Positions 9,801 through 19,870 of a stretch of DNA of 64,000 nucleotides are shown here, in pieces. The translations under genes and the position numbers were made by a program. The stretch is from Diplolepis rosae. Taxonomy: Eukaryota; Arthropoda; Insecta; Hymenoptera; Diplolepididae. Location of the stretch: contig JAPYXD010000555.1 of NCBI GenBank assembly GCA_030998225.1, forward strand, positions 744,001 through 808,000, given 5' to 3'. Each line of letters opens with the position of its first letter. Position 1 is the first letter of the stretch. Under the pieces are notes generated by a model that worked only from the letters and a program-made list of their open reading frames with translations, ran no database searches and had not been told where the DNA came from.

Positions 9801-10441
9801 TTACCGGACATTTCCAGTCCAAGAAAGAAGATAATTTCAACGCAGGTTTCGCACCACGGAAGACCGGACCACACACTATCACAGCACGGATGTCCGGAGA
9901 TGTCTATTGGGTAAATAAAAATGGACGAGAAACAAAAATCCATGGAAGCCAGATTTACCCCAGTCCAGCAGCCGCAGGACCACCAGCAATCGATGTTGAG
10001 CAGCACGGCACACGTGAACAGGAACACACTACTACAGAAAAAGATACACACAACTGGACTGCAGCGACAGCCAGCGATGACGGTGAGCGACCGCATCAAC
10101 CACTAACAGATCATCTGAGCCAGAACAGCAACCTGTCAAAGCAGCCACGACCACACGCAGCGAATGAAGGAGACACGGAAGACGGAGAACACGGGACTGC
10201 ACCAGCATCCTGTGACGACGGTGAGCAACCGTCTCAACAACTAACTGGCCAACCGGGCCAGGACAGACACCTGCCAAAGCAGCCACGCCCACTCGCGGCG
10301 AATCAAGGAGATAGGACGGACTCAGAAGAGGACCGCAACAATGAAACGCGAAGCGCTGGACAGCGCTATCGACTGCGGGATGAAAGAGCGGCTTACTACC
10401 GCGAAGCACGCCCCTATGCACCTCAGAGGAGGCGCACTTGA
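6809..10441 (+). CDS. pol: Gypsy-A Pol: protease, reverse transcriptase, RNase H, integrase
   Basis: One open frame encodes the whole replication polyprotein. The aspartic protease signature LVDSGSSDS is at about 6878-6904, upstream of the first ATG (6965), so translation must enter from gag; the frame already runs through the gag stop. The reverse transcriptase has the catalytic YLDD at 7841-7852 and LGHIV downstream. RNase H has TDAS at about 8286 and the conserved EQECLAV block. The integrase zinc finger shows H...H and CHLC at about 9092-9103. The integrase triad is D in VALDLMG, D in LSDNGRQF and E in NPTERRN. A GPY/F-type module (GFAPRKTGPHTI) follows. The last 150 codons are polar and repetitive. 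No stop or frameshift is visible, so this copy may be functional. Confidence 0.92.
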   Translation, partial: AARTSRENLPRLWIYIAGKEREALVDSGSSDSAIETSLLTLEQLRQVKPGPPMVDLAAEGAILQLRGIINLEVEISGKHYTGPFLVADKLGVDLILGRNWLVQHRVVHDHFNNCLFIGRHQRQQVFTTPGISQRNEGASEDFQETLTHHFTDAAAETFQKLVKRHATIFHQGGHLRQALTSCHEIHLKTAQPFREAQRNFSEVKKKAIEEQIPEMLAERIIEPASSPYSSQPSIQTKKDGTQRFCIDYRRLNDLTIDAAQPLPVIHQTLKDLGQAKIFSTIDLKSGYWQILLHPNSRKYTAFATPDGGQYQFRVMPFGLKNAPCTFQNTMKEILGTFWRKFVIAYLDDLIVYSYTEEEHLNHLALIFERLEIYGLSCNPKKCHFGKTKLEYLGHIVTSDGNQAQPEHIQAILEANPPRTRKELRSFHGTCGWLREYIPHFAITAAPLTDLLAVSRPFKWTAAAQESFEKIKALIKEPLALSRPNPQLPFILQTDASAKGMGAVLFQENKEKKKFIISYASAKFSPTESRYHCNEQECLAVIWGIKRYRPYLEDNHFTLRTDSTALTWLRKMKDEKSKLARWSCLLGEFSFTIEHCAGKDNELADALSRYPAPDAPTPGEPDLDRMMIPIREKQATTGEVRPAFNALEQRPLIDEIGTAQQRDPVITREIERWQQLTTLPDRSDQEENFVQEHRLDERGFWKKHPNLNSWSLRVPVSHVDRILWEYHDDALAGHPGADETLREIQTRYYWPGMRETVRKYVSACHLCNCSKPVRTARADTMRPRAARRPWETVALDLMGPYPRSATGKRFLLVVTDLFTRWIEAFPIASSEATKLTTILEREVFSRWGYPRQILSDNGRQFASQHWANACQRWDCDLWTTPNYHPRANPTERRNQEIKINIRLRINNENHRTWDRDLPAILFGLRRRQNAATGQTPSHLMLGWTLPRPGDWRFQDPENQLREERNIREERARQKQTSYQQKYTNLVPMPQYQPGDEVYITGHFQSKKEDNFNAGFAPRKTGPHTITARMSGDVYWVNKNGRETKIHGSQIYPSPAAAGPPAIDVEQHGTREQEHTTTEKDTHNWTAATASDDGERPHQPLTDHLSQNSNLSKQPRPHAANEGDTEDGEHGTAPASCDDGEQPSQQLTGQPGQDRHLPKQPRPLAANQGDRTDSEEDRNNETRSAGQRYRLRDERAAYYREARPYAPQRRRT

Positions 10442-10693
10442 TTTATTTTAGGATACAAACATATTAGATTAGGGCGCCAACTATGTCTTTCTTTATATAT
10501 ATATATATAGGATAAGTTAGACAGGATAAATTAGATAAGCTATGTACAAAACTCTTTTACTATAGATATGATTGTTAGACTTATAGTGTTAGGTAAATGC
10601 ATGTAAGATTTTAGGAATTAAGGCAAACTTATGTAACTAAACGAGACTTAACCTACAGCGGGCAAGTAAGCGCCTATTCGTGAAGGGGGGAAT
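10442..10693 (+). promoter_or_regulatory. Gypsy-A 3' untranslated stretch and polypurine tract
   Basis: AT-rich spacer after the pol stop, with a short TA run at about 10496-10511. It ends in GAAGGGGGGAA at 10682-10692, directly before TGTTATACG of the 3' LTR. This is the expected plus-strand primer tract. There is no room for an env gene. Confidence 0.75.
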
Positions 10694-11346
10694 TGTTATA
10701 CGCTCTGCGATAGAAGGGAATGAGATTTTATAAAATATAATATTTTATTCGAACAATGAAAAATCTCATTCCCAAAAACGTCGCTTACTTGACCGTCATC
10801 TGGCGACAGCATGTCCTTCCACCTCTCAGGCGAGAGTGGAACAATAGACCATCTATCTTCTTCTCTCCCACACCTCGGTACGCTCTCTCGCACTCGCGCC
10901 AAGTACCAGCACAGTGAGGAGAGCCATACACTGTGTATGCGTTCTCTCTCACTCCACTGGACTCTCTCGGTACTCTCTTTCGCACTTATACAGAGTGGCT
11001 AGAGAACCCTTACGCTCTCCCACTATCAGGGCCTAGCAATGGGACTGCCTATGTAAAAAAAAACTTAGAAAAAAATTAGAAAGTGCGAGAGACGTCCAAG
11101 CAAGGGAAAATGCACTTGGAAAGGCGGGGAAAACTAACCCCTTCCACAGGGTCACTGAAGGGAGAGAAGCTAGATAAAAGGGCGCGTTTTCGCTAGCAGA
11201 TTCATTCGGGAAAAAGTCTCGCCTACGACTTGGTCCTCTGCAAATATACTGTCAACCAGAAGAAGCTTAGTTTTTGCTGCAATCAACCTTCTACATCCTG
11301 GTAAGTCCTCGCCTGAAGATCCTCCGGGTCTTCAACCCCTACCTTT

Positions 11347-11671
11347 CGCCAGAAGATCTCTCTAGGTCTTCTCCCCTGGAAGATCGACAACGGTCTTCCA
11401 TCTCTCTCCCTCGCCAGAAGATCTCTCTAGGTCTTCTCCCCTGGAAGATCGACAACGGTCTTCCATCTCTCTCCCTCGCCAGAAGATCTGCCTAGGTCTT
11501 CTCCCCTGGAAGATCGACAACGGTCTTCCATCTCTCTCCCTCGCCAGAAGATCTGCCTAGGTCTTCTCCCCTGGAAGATCGACAACGGTCTTCCACCCCT
11601 CTCCCTCGCCAGAAGATCTGCATAGGTCTTCTCCCCTGGAAGATCGACCACGGTCTTCCATCTCTCCCCCT
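11347..11671 (+). repeat. Five 65-bp tandem repeats in the 3' LTR
   Basis: Same array as at 4493-4817, with only isolated substitutions such as CATCTC to CACCCC in the fourth unit. Unit number is the same in both LTRs. Confidence 0.9.
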
Positions 11672-11750
11672 CTCCCTTCCTTGCTTACCCTTGCCAGAAG
11701 ATACATCGGGTCTTCTCTCTTAACCATGGCCTGTCGACAGAAAACCGAAG

Positions 11751-12311
11751 ATGCCACGTGGAGTCAGCAGCAGCCGGAAGCATGAGAGGAAGGCACGCCG
11801 ATTCGCCCTCATATCAGCAGCACTGCCAGCCTACCCCCACCACCCGGGTTACAGGACCAGCACCGCTACCGCTACACCTGGAACGAGCCAGCCACCCAGG
11901 AGAACGGAGAGCAGCGTTGCCTATCTACAGGCGCCTGCTAGGAAGGATCCACGGGACCCAGGCTACCTGCAGCGGCGACAACCACCCCCGGGCAATCGCT
12001 GGGACTTCCCAGTGCCGAAGTTCGCCACAGCTCCGACAGGTGAGAGCCAGGGGAAGCCAGACTCCCCGTCCACGCCACGAAAAGCACCAGCCACGCCAGC
12101 GCCAGGACACCGCTCACTGGAGGAGCTGCTGAACTCTCCAGTGTGGAAGCTGCTCCCCGAGATCTCGCCATTGAAGCCAACGCCACCACGTCCAGTTCAC
12201 GTGGTCAGCCCCCAGAAGACCCTCGGGAGCCTACGCCAGCGCGCAGTGCCCAGGTCGCTGAAGAAGACCTTCGAAGACCTCTTCGGGGACTGTTCGGACC
12301 TGGACGACTGA
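11751..12311 (+). CDS. 186-codon ORF inside the Gypsy-A 3' LTR, unknown product
   Basis: Second copy of the LTR ORF. Its translation is identical to that at 4897-5457. It sits in the 3' LTR, where it would be transcribed only from the LTR's own promoter. No function is recognised. Confidence 0.3.
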   Translation: MPRGVSSSRKHERKARRFALISAALPAYPHHPGYRTSTATATPGTSQPPRRTESSVAYLQAPARKDPRDPGYLQRRQPPPGNRWDFPVPKFATAPTGESQGKPDSPSTPRKAPATPAPGHRSLEELLNSPVWKLLPEISPLKPTPPRPVHVVSPQKTLGSLRQRAVPRSLKKTFEDLFGDCSDLDD

Positions 12312-12544
12312 GAGGGCCAGAAGAGGAAGGCAAGGGAGAACTCCGAGAAGGAGGAAGAAGAGGAAACAGCCTCCCCACAGCGGAAACCAGGCGCCAACCA
12401 GGCGCTACCCAGGAACTGACCAGAGTGACTAGCGACGGACAACAGAACCACGAATCAACGGCCCTACACCACCACTCACCAAACCACTATCACCACCCAC
12501 CAATATCACCACCCGCCACCCTACAACACGGGTGGTAATAAACA

Positions 12545-13284
12545 CATCAACTTTTATTCTAGGTGAACTCTGATTAACGTCTGCTAATATCGCCGGTGCA
12601 GTTCGCGCACGAGAAGGCCATAGGTTAGAGCACTAAAATATGAAAAGTAACTATTCCTTCGATTCAACTGAAATTTCGCAAAACACTTGTTCAGGCTCTA
12701 ATGAACAACTTTGTCGCTGACACTTTTTCATTTCTTGAAATTTGTTCGATTCCCGAAGCGTTTGAGGATTTATATGCAGGATTCTTGCAATTCCTCAGAT
12801 AAAAATTCACAACTTTTTTGTTGAAGAAAATATTCAACTTTTTTTCCCTTTGGTGTTCTTAGAATACATTCATTTATATATTTTGCAAATTTTATCAAAA
12901 AGCATTAAAAATTGACTTGTTTAAAGCGAGTTATTATGAAAAAAAGATTGAATTTATCAATTCTAAAAAAAACGATTTTTTTGTAAATATTTTTAAAATG
13001 GTAAGAAACACAACTTTTCAATTTGGTCAAAAAAAAGATACGCAATAAAATTTGTTAGAAAAATCCGTGTTTAAAAATTCAAATTAATTACTTCTTTTCT
13101 AAGATGCCAGGGATCAACTTAATCCGACTTCGTTGAGCGTGGCTGAGCGTTTCAGAAACTATTTCCCCTGCTTGCATCCAGAAACTCAATTATCCATTTC
13201 ATTCTTCATCTATTTTATTATAAGATAGCTAAAGCATATATTCTGCAGTACCGATTAAGAAGCAGAATTCCTTGTGCCTTGGTA
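12545..13284. other. AT-rich spacer without recognisable genes
   Basis: Single-copy-looking AT-rich DNA with homopolymer runs between Gypsy-A and the mariner. Its first bases match the 14 bp in front of Gypsy-A. I see no gene. Confidence 0.5.
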
Positions 13285-13286
13285 TA

Positions 13287-14595
13287 CGAGGTCTGTCCGG
13301 AAAGTATCGGGCCTACCTTTATATCTCCGCGCCGTAGTGTTCGAGCGACCTCTGCGGGGCATGAACGTCAACAGTAAAGCTTCACGAACCTATCGGTTGC
13401 TTGCTAACATCTGCTGGACGTATAGTTCATGCGCTGCGTGTCTTTGTTTACAAAGCTATTATTGAGTTCGGTGGATTTTGTGATTGTTAAAAATGACTGA
13501 AAAACAAGATCAACGAATTTGCATCAAATTTTGTTTTCAACTCGGAAAAACGAGTTCGGGAACTATTCAGATGATGCAAATGGCCTTTGGGAATGAGTGT
13601 ATGAGCAAAACAGGAATAAAAGAGTGGTATAATCGTTTCAAAAGAGGCCGCACTTCTGTTGATAGTGATTCTCGTTCTGGCCGACCTTCGACGACAAAAA
13701 CATTGGATAATATTGAGCGGGTGCGACTTGCGATCGAACAAGATCGTCGTATGACTGTGTGGGAACTAGAAGAAGATCTTGGAATACCAAAAAGTATAAT
13801 TTGGGAAATTTTAACCTCAAATTTACAAATGATACGCGTGTGTGCGAAGTTCGTTCCGAAATTGCTCAGTGCAGAGCAAAAAAAGCTTCGCTTAGAAAAC
13901 GCTCAGGACAACTTAGAAATGGTCAATAACGATGATACTGTGCTTGAAAAGGTTATTACTGGTGATGAATCATGGGTTTATGGTTACGATCCTGAAACTA
14001 AACAACAATCTTCACAGTGGAAGCGTCCAGACGAGCCATGGTCGAAAAAAGCACGTCAAAGTCGGAGCAGTGTGAAGTCAATGTTGATTGTTTTTTTCTA
14101 TTATGAAGGTGTTGTGCACCACGAATATGCACCGCCAGGTCAGACAATCAATAAAGAATATTACGTTCAAATTTTGAAACGTTTGCGTGAAGCAGTGAGA
14201 AGAAAACGCCCGCACTTTTGGTCAAGTTGTGATTAGCTTGTCCATCACGATAATGCGCCAGCGCATTCATCGAATCTTGTGCAGCAGTTTCTGAGTAAAC
14301 ACAGTATCGTATTGCTTCGACAACCTCCGTGCAGTCCCGACGTAGCCCCCTGTGACTTTTGGCTGTTTCCAAAACTCAAAAAACCACTCAAAGGACAGCA
14401 ATTCGATGACAAAACGAGGCTTGAAAATAATGCGAAGAGCGTACTCAAGGCCATCCCTAAAAGTGAGTTCCAGGACTGTTTCGAGAAATGGAAACATCGC
14501 TGGATTACTTTGAAGGATGCCACCCGCCCGATGATGAAGAATAACGCCAGCGCGGAGATATAAAGGTAGGCCCGATACTTTCCGGACAGACCTTG
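13287..14595 (+). mobile_element. mariner transposon, nearly complete
   Basis: A 1309-bp element with inverted terminal repeats that start CGAGGTCTGTCCGGAAAG on the left and CAAGGTCTGTCCGGAAAG on the right; they match for about 45 bp. A TA duplication flanks it (13285-13286, 14596-14597). Length and structure are typical of mariner. The transposase has a single visible break. Confidence 0.95.
13493..14563 (+). pseudogene. mariner transposase (DD34D) with one in-frame stop
   Basis: This enzyme cuts and pastes the element at TA sites. From the ATG at 13493 the frame runs to a TAG at 14234-14236 and then continues in the same frame to 14563, about 356 codons in all. The amino part has the paired helix-turn-helix region, including CMSKTGIKEWYNRFKRG and SRSGRPST. 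Catalytic residues are D in ITGDESWVYGY, D in VHHDNAPAH and D in PDVAPCDFW; 34 residues separate the last two. The TAG lies between the first and second catalytic aspartates, so a full protein is not expected without readthrough. No frameshift is seen. The rest looks young. Confidence 0.9.
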
Positions 14596-14597
14596 TA

Positions 14598-15073
14598 TTT
14601 TATACCAGTTCGTGTTTATGTTCATGTTTTCAGGGGGATAAGTTCTCAACAATTTAAAATTAAAAAGTCTTCATATGTGACCTTTCACGAGGAAAGGGGC
14701 CTAAGGACGCAAGGTAAGATTTTACAGGATGAGAGTTTGAAAGAGAAACTAACAACGAAAAACACTATATTCCGGGTACTTTGCAGCGAAGTAAATTAGT
14801 CATTTCCGTCCAAATTTCCAAGAGTTTTCAGTTCCAATGAATCCTAGGTCGGATTGATCCAAACCGAATTTTCAATCCTAATCATTCTGACCTCGAATTC
14901 ATGTGGATTGAAAACTTGGTTCAAATTGGTTCGGATTGATGCCTTGGATCGAAGCGGAATGAATCGGATTAAGTCATATTGATTTTTAATAGTTTTTCAT
15001 CAAACGATATACATAACGTTTTTCAAATTGGTTCAACATTTTTCGGAAGCAAACTTTGGAATTACTCGAAATG
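14598..15073. other. Spacer with degenerate CGGATTGA/GAATCGG repeats
   Basis: No gene. Positions 14840-14970 hold several copies of CGGATTGA-like and GGAATGAATCGGATT words that recur at 33390-33530, 37820-37890 and 38010-38130. Confidence 0.5.
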
Positions 15074-15263
15074 CAGTGCAGTCGGAAAGTATTAGAACAA
15101 GATAAAAAAAGTCGTTTTTGTCAGTTTATCGTATCATTTATTGAAATATTATTCATATATTCGCGGTAGTTTTGTACGTTCAATGTAGCTTCATGATTCG
15201 AAGACATTTTTAATGCATTTTACTGAAATTTTCATCAAAATTTATAAGGAAACAGTGAATATG

Positions 15264-16089
15264 TTACTTCAAGCAATTTTCTTGAAAATGGCCATCTTTT
15301 ACTTTAATGACTGCAGCGCACAATTTTGGCATTCTTTCGATAAGTTTTTGAAGTGTTTGAGGTGGAATCTTATTCCACGCTTCGTTCAAAACAATCCCAG
15401 AGACCAGGAAGGCTTGTTGGCTTTAGACCTCTCACACGTCGGTCCAATTCTTCCCACAATACAAGTAGCTCGATGGGATTTAAATCGGGGGGTTGAGGCG
15501 GCCATTCCATTATATTAAGGTCACCTGCGACTTTTTTTCGTTCCAAATAAGAAGTAAAAAGTTTTGATGTGCTTCGGATCGTTATCTTGTTAGACAATGA
15601 ATCCACGACCAATTAAATTGATGCCAGATGATATTGCATGGCGTTGAAGTATAGTGTGATACTGCTCTTTTTTCATAATTCCTTCAATTTTTTCAAGTTG
15701 ACCAACGCCAGCGTGGTTGAAACAGCCCCAAACCATTACTGAGCCACCGCCATGTTTTACAGTTGGCACAATACAATCTGGTTTGAATCTTTCATTGACT
15801 TTTCTGCGAACATATTGACGCCATTGACTACCGAAAAGTTCGAATTTTGATTCGTCTGTCCATAAAACTGATTTCCACTGATCAATCGTCCAGTCAACAT
15901 GTTCTTAAGCGAACTTCAGTCTTTTTTGTTTATTTACTGGCCGTAGAAGTGGCTTTCTGACAGCAATGCGTCCAATCATACCTTTTTCTTTAAGCCGGCC
16001 TATGACTGTCGTGAGCGACATTGGTGAATGCAAGTCTTCATTGATTTCAGCACGAATTTCTGATGCAGATTTCTGTCGATTCCCCTTAC
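15264..16089 (-). pseudogene. Tc1 transposase, C-terminal part (DD34E catalytic core)
   Basis: Downstream part of the interrupted transposase. It shows WTDESKFELFG (first D), GGGSVMVWGCF, QDNDPKH (second D) and PPDLNPIELL (catalytic E), the Tc1 arrangement. At least two in-frame stops (one after LKFA, one before QDNDPKH) and a frameshift after the ELDRRVRGL region inactivate it. The frame ends at 15264. Confidence 0.85.
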
Positions 16090-16258
16090 AGGCCTCGCAC
16101 TCCCCTACTATTTGCTACTATTTGGCTACTTTTTTCGGTCCAATACTACTATAAGCTACTTTTTCAGGAAAATGGAATAAAAAATACTTTTCCTAACAAG
16201 ATTTTTTTCTCTTGTAATTAAATAATAATAGTATATTATGTGCCTATACATATAATTA

Positions 16259-17864
16259 GGGTTATTACGCAACGAGCGACAATGCTCGGCTGAGATCGAA
16301 GCCAAGGCGTAGTAATGACGTAGTTGAGGCAAAACCGAGAGGAAGCCGAGGCGCGATCAGTCCTGCGAGCATTTTAAGGACGTTCTCTTGCCCGTAAATG
16401 TGCTCATCCTACTCTATCATAGGTAGTGGGATTACTGTTAAGCTTTCTAACCGAATGAGTTAAGCACCGTTTATGCGCAAAAGTAACAAAATGTGTTTTC
16501 TGCGTCGATTTGTGCGATTTGACAACACCGCTTTCCTGTCTTTCTCATATCGAGTCGAAAGCATATGGTGTGAGAGAGGTTATATTATGAGTTTATTGAC
16601 AGTTTGTAAATACTAATAAGATGTCTAATAAATTTCGCAACAAAAATGGATTTTTTATTTCACAAAAATCGACAAATTACAAAACCTTCACGATGCAATT
16701 AGTGATGCTAGAATTTTAGAAAAAATTGTTCATGCTTCCAAGAGTGAAAAAAATCTCATAAGCTTTCAAAAGTCTTATTATGTATGTTACAATGAGATTC
16801 TGGAGAGTAATAGAGTTGATTTTAATTTGCAATTTTTGACTAAACTACAAGGCATAATTTCTCTTACATTTTTAAAGAAATTGGCTAAGCATAACATTGC
16901 GTATAAACAAATATTTAATTTATATCAAAATAAAGGATCAGAGAGCATTCATGCAATGTTTACAGACAAAAATAATAATAAAATCAAAATTACGAAAGAC
17001 CAAAAAGTTGTATCTAGATTAGTCAAATTCTTGAAGACTTAAAAAACAAATGATTTTTGAAAAATTGTTGCTTATTCCTAAGCTAAAACTGAAAAGTATT
17101 ATAGTAAAACGAACTTTATTAGTTTTGTATGTAATTATAAATGTTGACTTTATTAAATATTCATCTTTTTATTTTTAAGTATTTTGTTTAAAATATTTTC
17201 AAAACAAACATCATAAAAAATTGAAGAAAGTAAACGAGCTTTATTACTTTTTGTAAATGATTATAAACGTTATAAATAAATACAATAAGAGTTTATTTTT
17301 CATTCGTGTTGTTTATTCACAAGCTTCTAAAATTTATTTCACCTGTATCGATTAATTGCAACATCATTCAATTTACGCAAACGTCTAACTGCGAAAATAA
17401 GGCATTCGTACAAATCGGACGGCTCGCGATAAGCGTACGCGCGCGCTGTTGATGCGGTGTTGCCAAGTCACCATACTTGCTTCAACAAGCCGGCTAAGAA
17501 TTTGTGCAACTGCGAGTTTCAACAACATATATCTTTAAAAATAGTACCGGTACACGTATTTTTTATGATGGCACACGATTCCTTATAATCTCTACTATAA
17601 TGTACTAGTTTTCCAAAAAAATCTAAAGAAAATTGTGCTTTTAATGTAAAGAAAGGTATCGCGAAACTGAACTACGCCTATCTAACACGTGTTAAGAGAT
17701 TCAACTTTGGAGCTTAATTTCGCGATTTTAAGTACCGGTCTTGATGCTAATCTTTTTACCGCTTTGTAAATCATTGTAAAAAGTACTTATTTACGAAATT
17801 TGAAAGAAATCTAAAGAAAAGTGATTTTCAAGAGAACGTCCTTAAGCGAGTCTCGTAATTACCC
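16259..17864 (+). mobile_element. TIR element A, unclassified DNA transposon
   Basis: The left end GGGTTATTACGCAACGAGCG and the right end, read as GGGTAATTACGAGACTCGC in reverse complement, are inverted. A second inverted block, AAGGACGTTCTCTTG, lies inside each end. The flanks are AATTA and GAATT; a duplication is not certain. It carries a broken ORF of about 140 codons. I cannot assign a superfamily. Confidence 0.5.
16621..17042 (+). pseudogene. Unknown basic protein of element A, one frameshift
   Basis: An ATG at 16621 opens MSNKFRNKNGFF; after a one-base shift near 16670 the frame continues through LQNLHDAISDARILEKI to the stop at 17040-17042, about 140 codons. The product is lysine-rich and predicted mostly helical by eye, with no motif I recognise. 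It is the only coding-like region of the element and could be the remains of its transposase or an accessory protein. Confidence 0.35.
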
Positions 17865-18346
17865 GAATTGTGTGAATTGGCGCATATTCTATTTTATGTG
17901 ATATCGGCGCATTTACGAGTTTTTCTGCGTACACTCGAATCCAATCTGAAAAGGTCGAAATTGCCGTGATTATCGTCCATCTCACTTGACATTTCGCGAA
18001 TACGTCCGGCCATTTTGATTTTCTTGATCTTGTGTAGTAGTAGCGTATTGTAATAGACGCATGCGCAGTTCAAAAGTACAAGGCTTTGTCAGTAAGGTGC
18101 CAACGCTGTACGAAGAATAAGAAGAAGATTATGCTCCGCTGTATCGTAATAGGCGCTTGCGCAGTTCACTTTTTACAAAAAAAAGTAATGCGAATATATA
18201 AATCGATTTTTTTATAAACCCCACAATCGATCAAGTAAAATTGATTAAATGCGAATATATTTCTCATGCCAGCGAGCGTCTGGTTTAGAAACAAATTACG
18301 ATGGAAGAACTTTTGTAATCGTTCTTTTTTGCGCATTTCTACATAT
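17865..18346. other. Part of the hAT-like interior, no gene
   Basis: Contains two related words, ATTGTAATAGACGCATGCGC and ATCGTAATAGGCGCTTGCGC, each followed by AGTTCA, about 90 bp apart. I see no ORF with a recognisable domain. Confidence 0.4.
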
Positions 18347-19417
18347 GGGTTATTCCATATCAGATTTACAATCAAAATTTTGATTCACCTGAAAATTTTT
18401 TTCCTCGTTCTAGAGAGGAAAAAAAATGACACGTATTTTTTTTTTCAATATGATATGTAAATTTTTCAAGTTATTGATTTTTTTATTTTCAAAGTGCTAA
18501 AAATGTTTTTTTCAATACTGCTTCTAATATTTAACGGAGAGTATAAAATACATGAATAAAATATGCCATGGGATCTACTATTAAGTCCATGCTTTGATCA
18601 AAACTCAGAAACGGTATTTAGTACTTTCTATGCAACAATTAAGTAAACAAATGGAATTATCTCAAAAGGGACATGTCTGAATTGAATCATTTTTTGTGTA
18701 ATTTGTTCGTTAAGTACTCAGAACTTTGTGTCAAAATTTGGTAGTGGACCGTTTGATACTTCTCGAGAAAAAATTTTTTTTGTTTGACCGTGCACTTGGA
18801 GCGCGCAACGCGAAGTATAGAGTCGATAGTCCAATTCTTCAAACTCCTGAAAGACATGCACGAAAAGCTAGTCTTCAAAGGTCTGTGTATGATCAAATAA
18901 CGACACCATTACAAACATTACAAACTGACAACAATTGAATTTTCATTTATTTGAAAGTATTGGATATAAAAGTGCATTGTTAATAAATTACATGACTGCT
19001 TTCGAATTAAACAGTGTTTCTTTCTCAAAAGACTTTTTATTATTTACCGACTTTTATTTTTGGGAACTGCATAAAAGCCTCATCGGAATATGGTAGACTC
19101 ACTTACAAATGTTTGAGTGCGCTCCTCTACACTTCGCGTTGCGCGCTCCAAGAGCGCGGTCACACAAAAAAAAATTTTTTCTTACTACCCTAGTCGAAAG
19201 TACGTGGTTTCGGCACCAAATTCACGGCAGAAAGTCTAACTTTCATGCATTGGTCAAGCTATATGCGCGCCCTCTATAATAGCGGGAGTAAAAACGTCGA
19301 TAACCTCAAACGTCAAAATTTGTCCGCTCTCTGCTAATGTTTATTAGTGTCAATGAGTGGATATTATTTAGAATGTAATAGTAATGACTGAAGTGTAACA
19401 AAAATAAAAATAAAAAA

Positions 19418-19603
19418 ATGAATGACATATCATCTGATGAATTGACAGATGAAGAAGAAATTAATAAAAACTTTGAAACTGAAGCTCAATTAATAGTAGA
19501 AACTGACACCTTACCCAAAAAGTCCGTTGACAGATGCATGCTAGTCTATGATAATTACCAAAGATGGAAACAAGGAAATAGAAATCTAAACCTTAATTTA
19601 TAG
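19418..19603 (+). CDS. Crypton/KIAA1958-like recombinase, N-terminal fragment
   Basis: A 61-codon ORF starting MNDISSDELTDEEE. The segment LPKKSVDRCMLVYDNYQRWK resembles the SAM-like DNA-binding start of tyrosine recombinases found in Cryptons and in KIAA1958/ZMYM-like domesticated proteins. The catalytic domain is absent: a TAG follows LNLNL. It is a truncated gene or a first exon. Assignment rests on pattern memory of one short motif. Confidence 0.4.
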   Translation: MNDISSDELTDEEEINKNFETEAQLIVETDTLPKKSVDRCMLVYDNYQRWKQGNRNLNLNL

Positions 19604-19773
19604 ATGTATTTGATGCCTGCCCCCCCCCCCCCACCCCCCACCCCGCCCCGACCAGCAGCACTCGCTCCGCTCGTGCCGCAAATGTCGGGGCAGGCATCAA
19701 TATATTCCAATGGACACATGCAATTATTTTCGTACTTTCGACCGGGTAGCAAGAAAAATGGTATACACTACAT

Positions 19774-19870
19774 GGGCAGAAATTTGAGAGCCCTGAACTG
19801 CGTGCCATGATGCCCTCGGCTTCGCCTCGGGCATTATGGCGCGCAGTGCAGGAATCTCAACTTTCTGCCC
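19774..19870. repeat. Strong hairpin with a GC-rich loop
   Basis: GGGCAGAAATTTGAGAG on the left pairs with CTCAACTTTCTGCCC on the right. The arms are about 42 nt, interrupted by a few mismatches, around GATGCCC/GGGCATTAT and a CTCGGCTTCGCCTCG apex. It stands out from the AT-rich surroundings. Confidence 0.6.

Larger units (their letters stand above)
3840..12528 (+). mobile_element. Gypsy-A: near-intact Ty3/Gypsy LTR retrotransposon
   Basis: Two long LTRs (3840-5674 and 10694-12528, about 1835 bp each) bracket a primer-binding region, gag, a pol with protease, reverse transcriptase, RNase H and integrase in that order, and a purine tract before the 3' LTR. The order with integrase last is that of Ty3/Gypsy. 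No env-like ORF follows pol. LTRs are almost identical over the first 1.7 kb, which suggests a recent insertion. A 14-bp direct repeat flanks the element rather than the usual 4-6 bp. Confidence 0.9.
10694..12528 (+). repeat. Gypsy-A 3' LTR
   Basis: It starts TGTTATACG and ends near CTACAACA. It carries the same TATA-like box, splice-donor sequence, five-unit 65-bp array and 186-codon ORF as the 5' LTR. The region up to about 12395 is nearly identical to the 5' copy; the final 130 bp are not. Confidence 0.85.

Noticed and set aside
9097..10421. Several long minus-strand ORFs over Gypsy-A pol
   Set aside because: Shadows of the GC-richer pol gene; pol carries all catalytic motifs.
10442..10693. 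env gene after Gypsy-A pol
   Set aside because: Only 250 AT-rich bases before the purine tract and no signal peptide or membrane segment.
19621..19634. Poly-C tract as a functional site
   Set aside because: Simple homopolymer; may partly be an assembly or sequencing artefact, and nothing around it supports a function.
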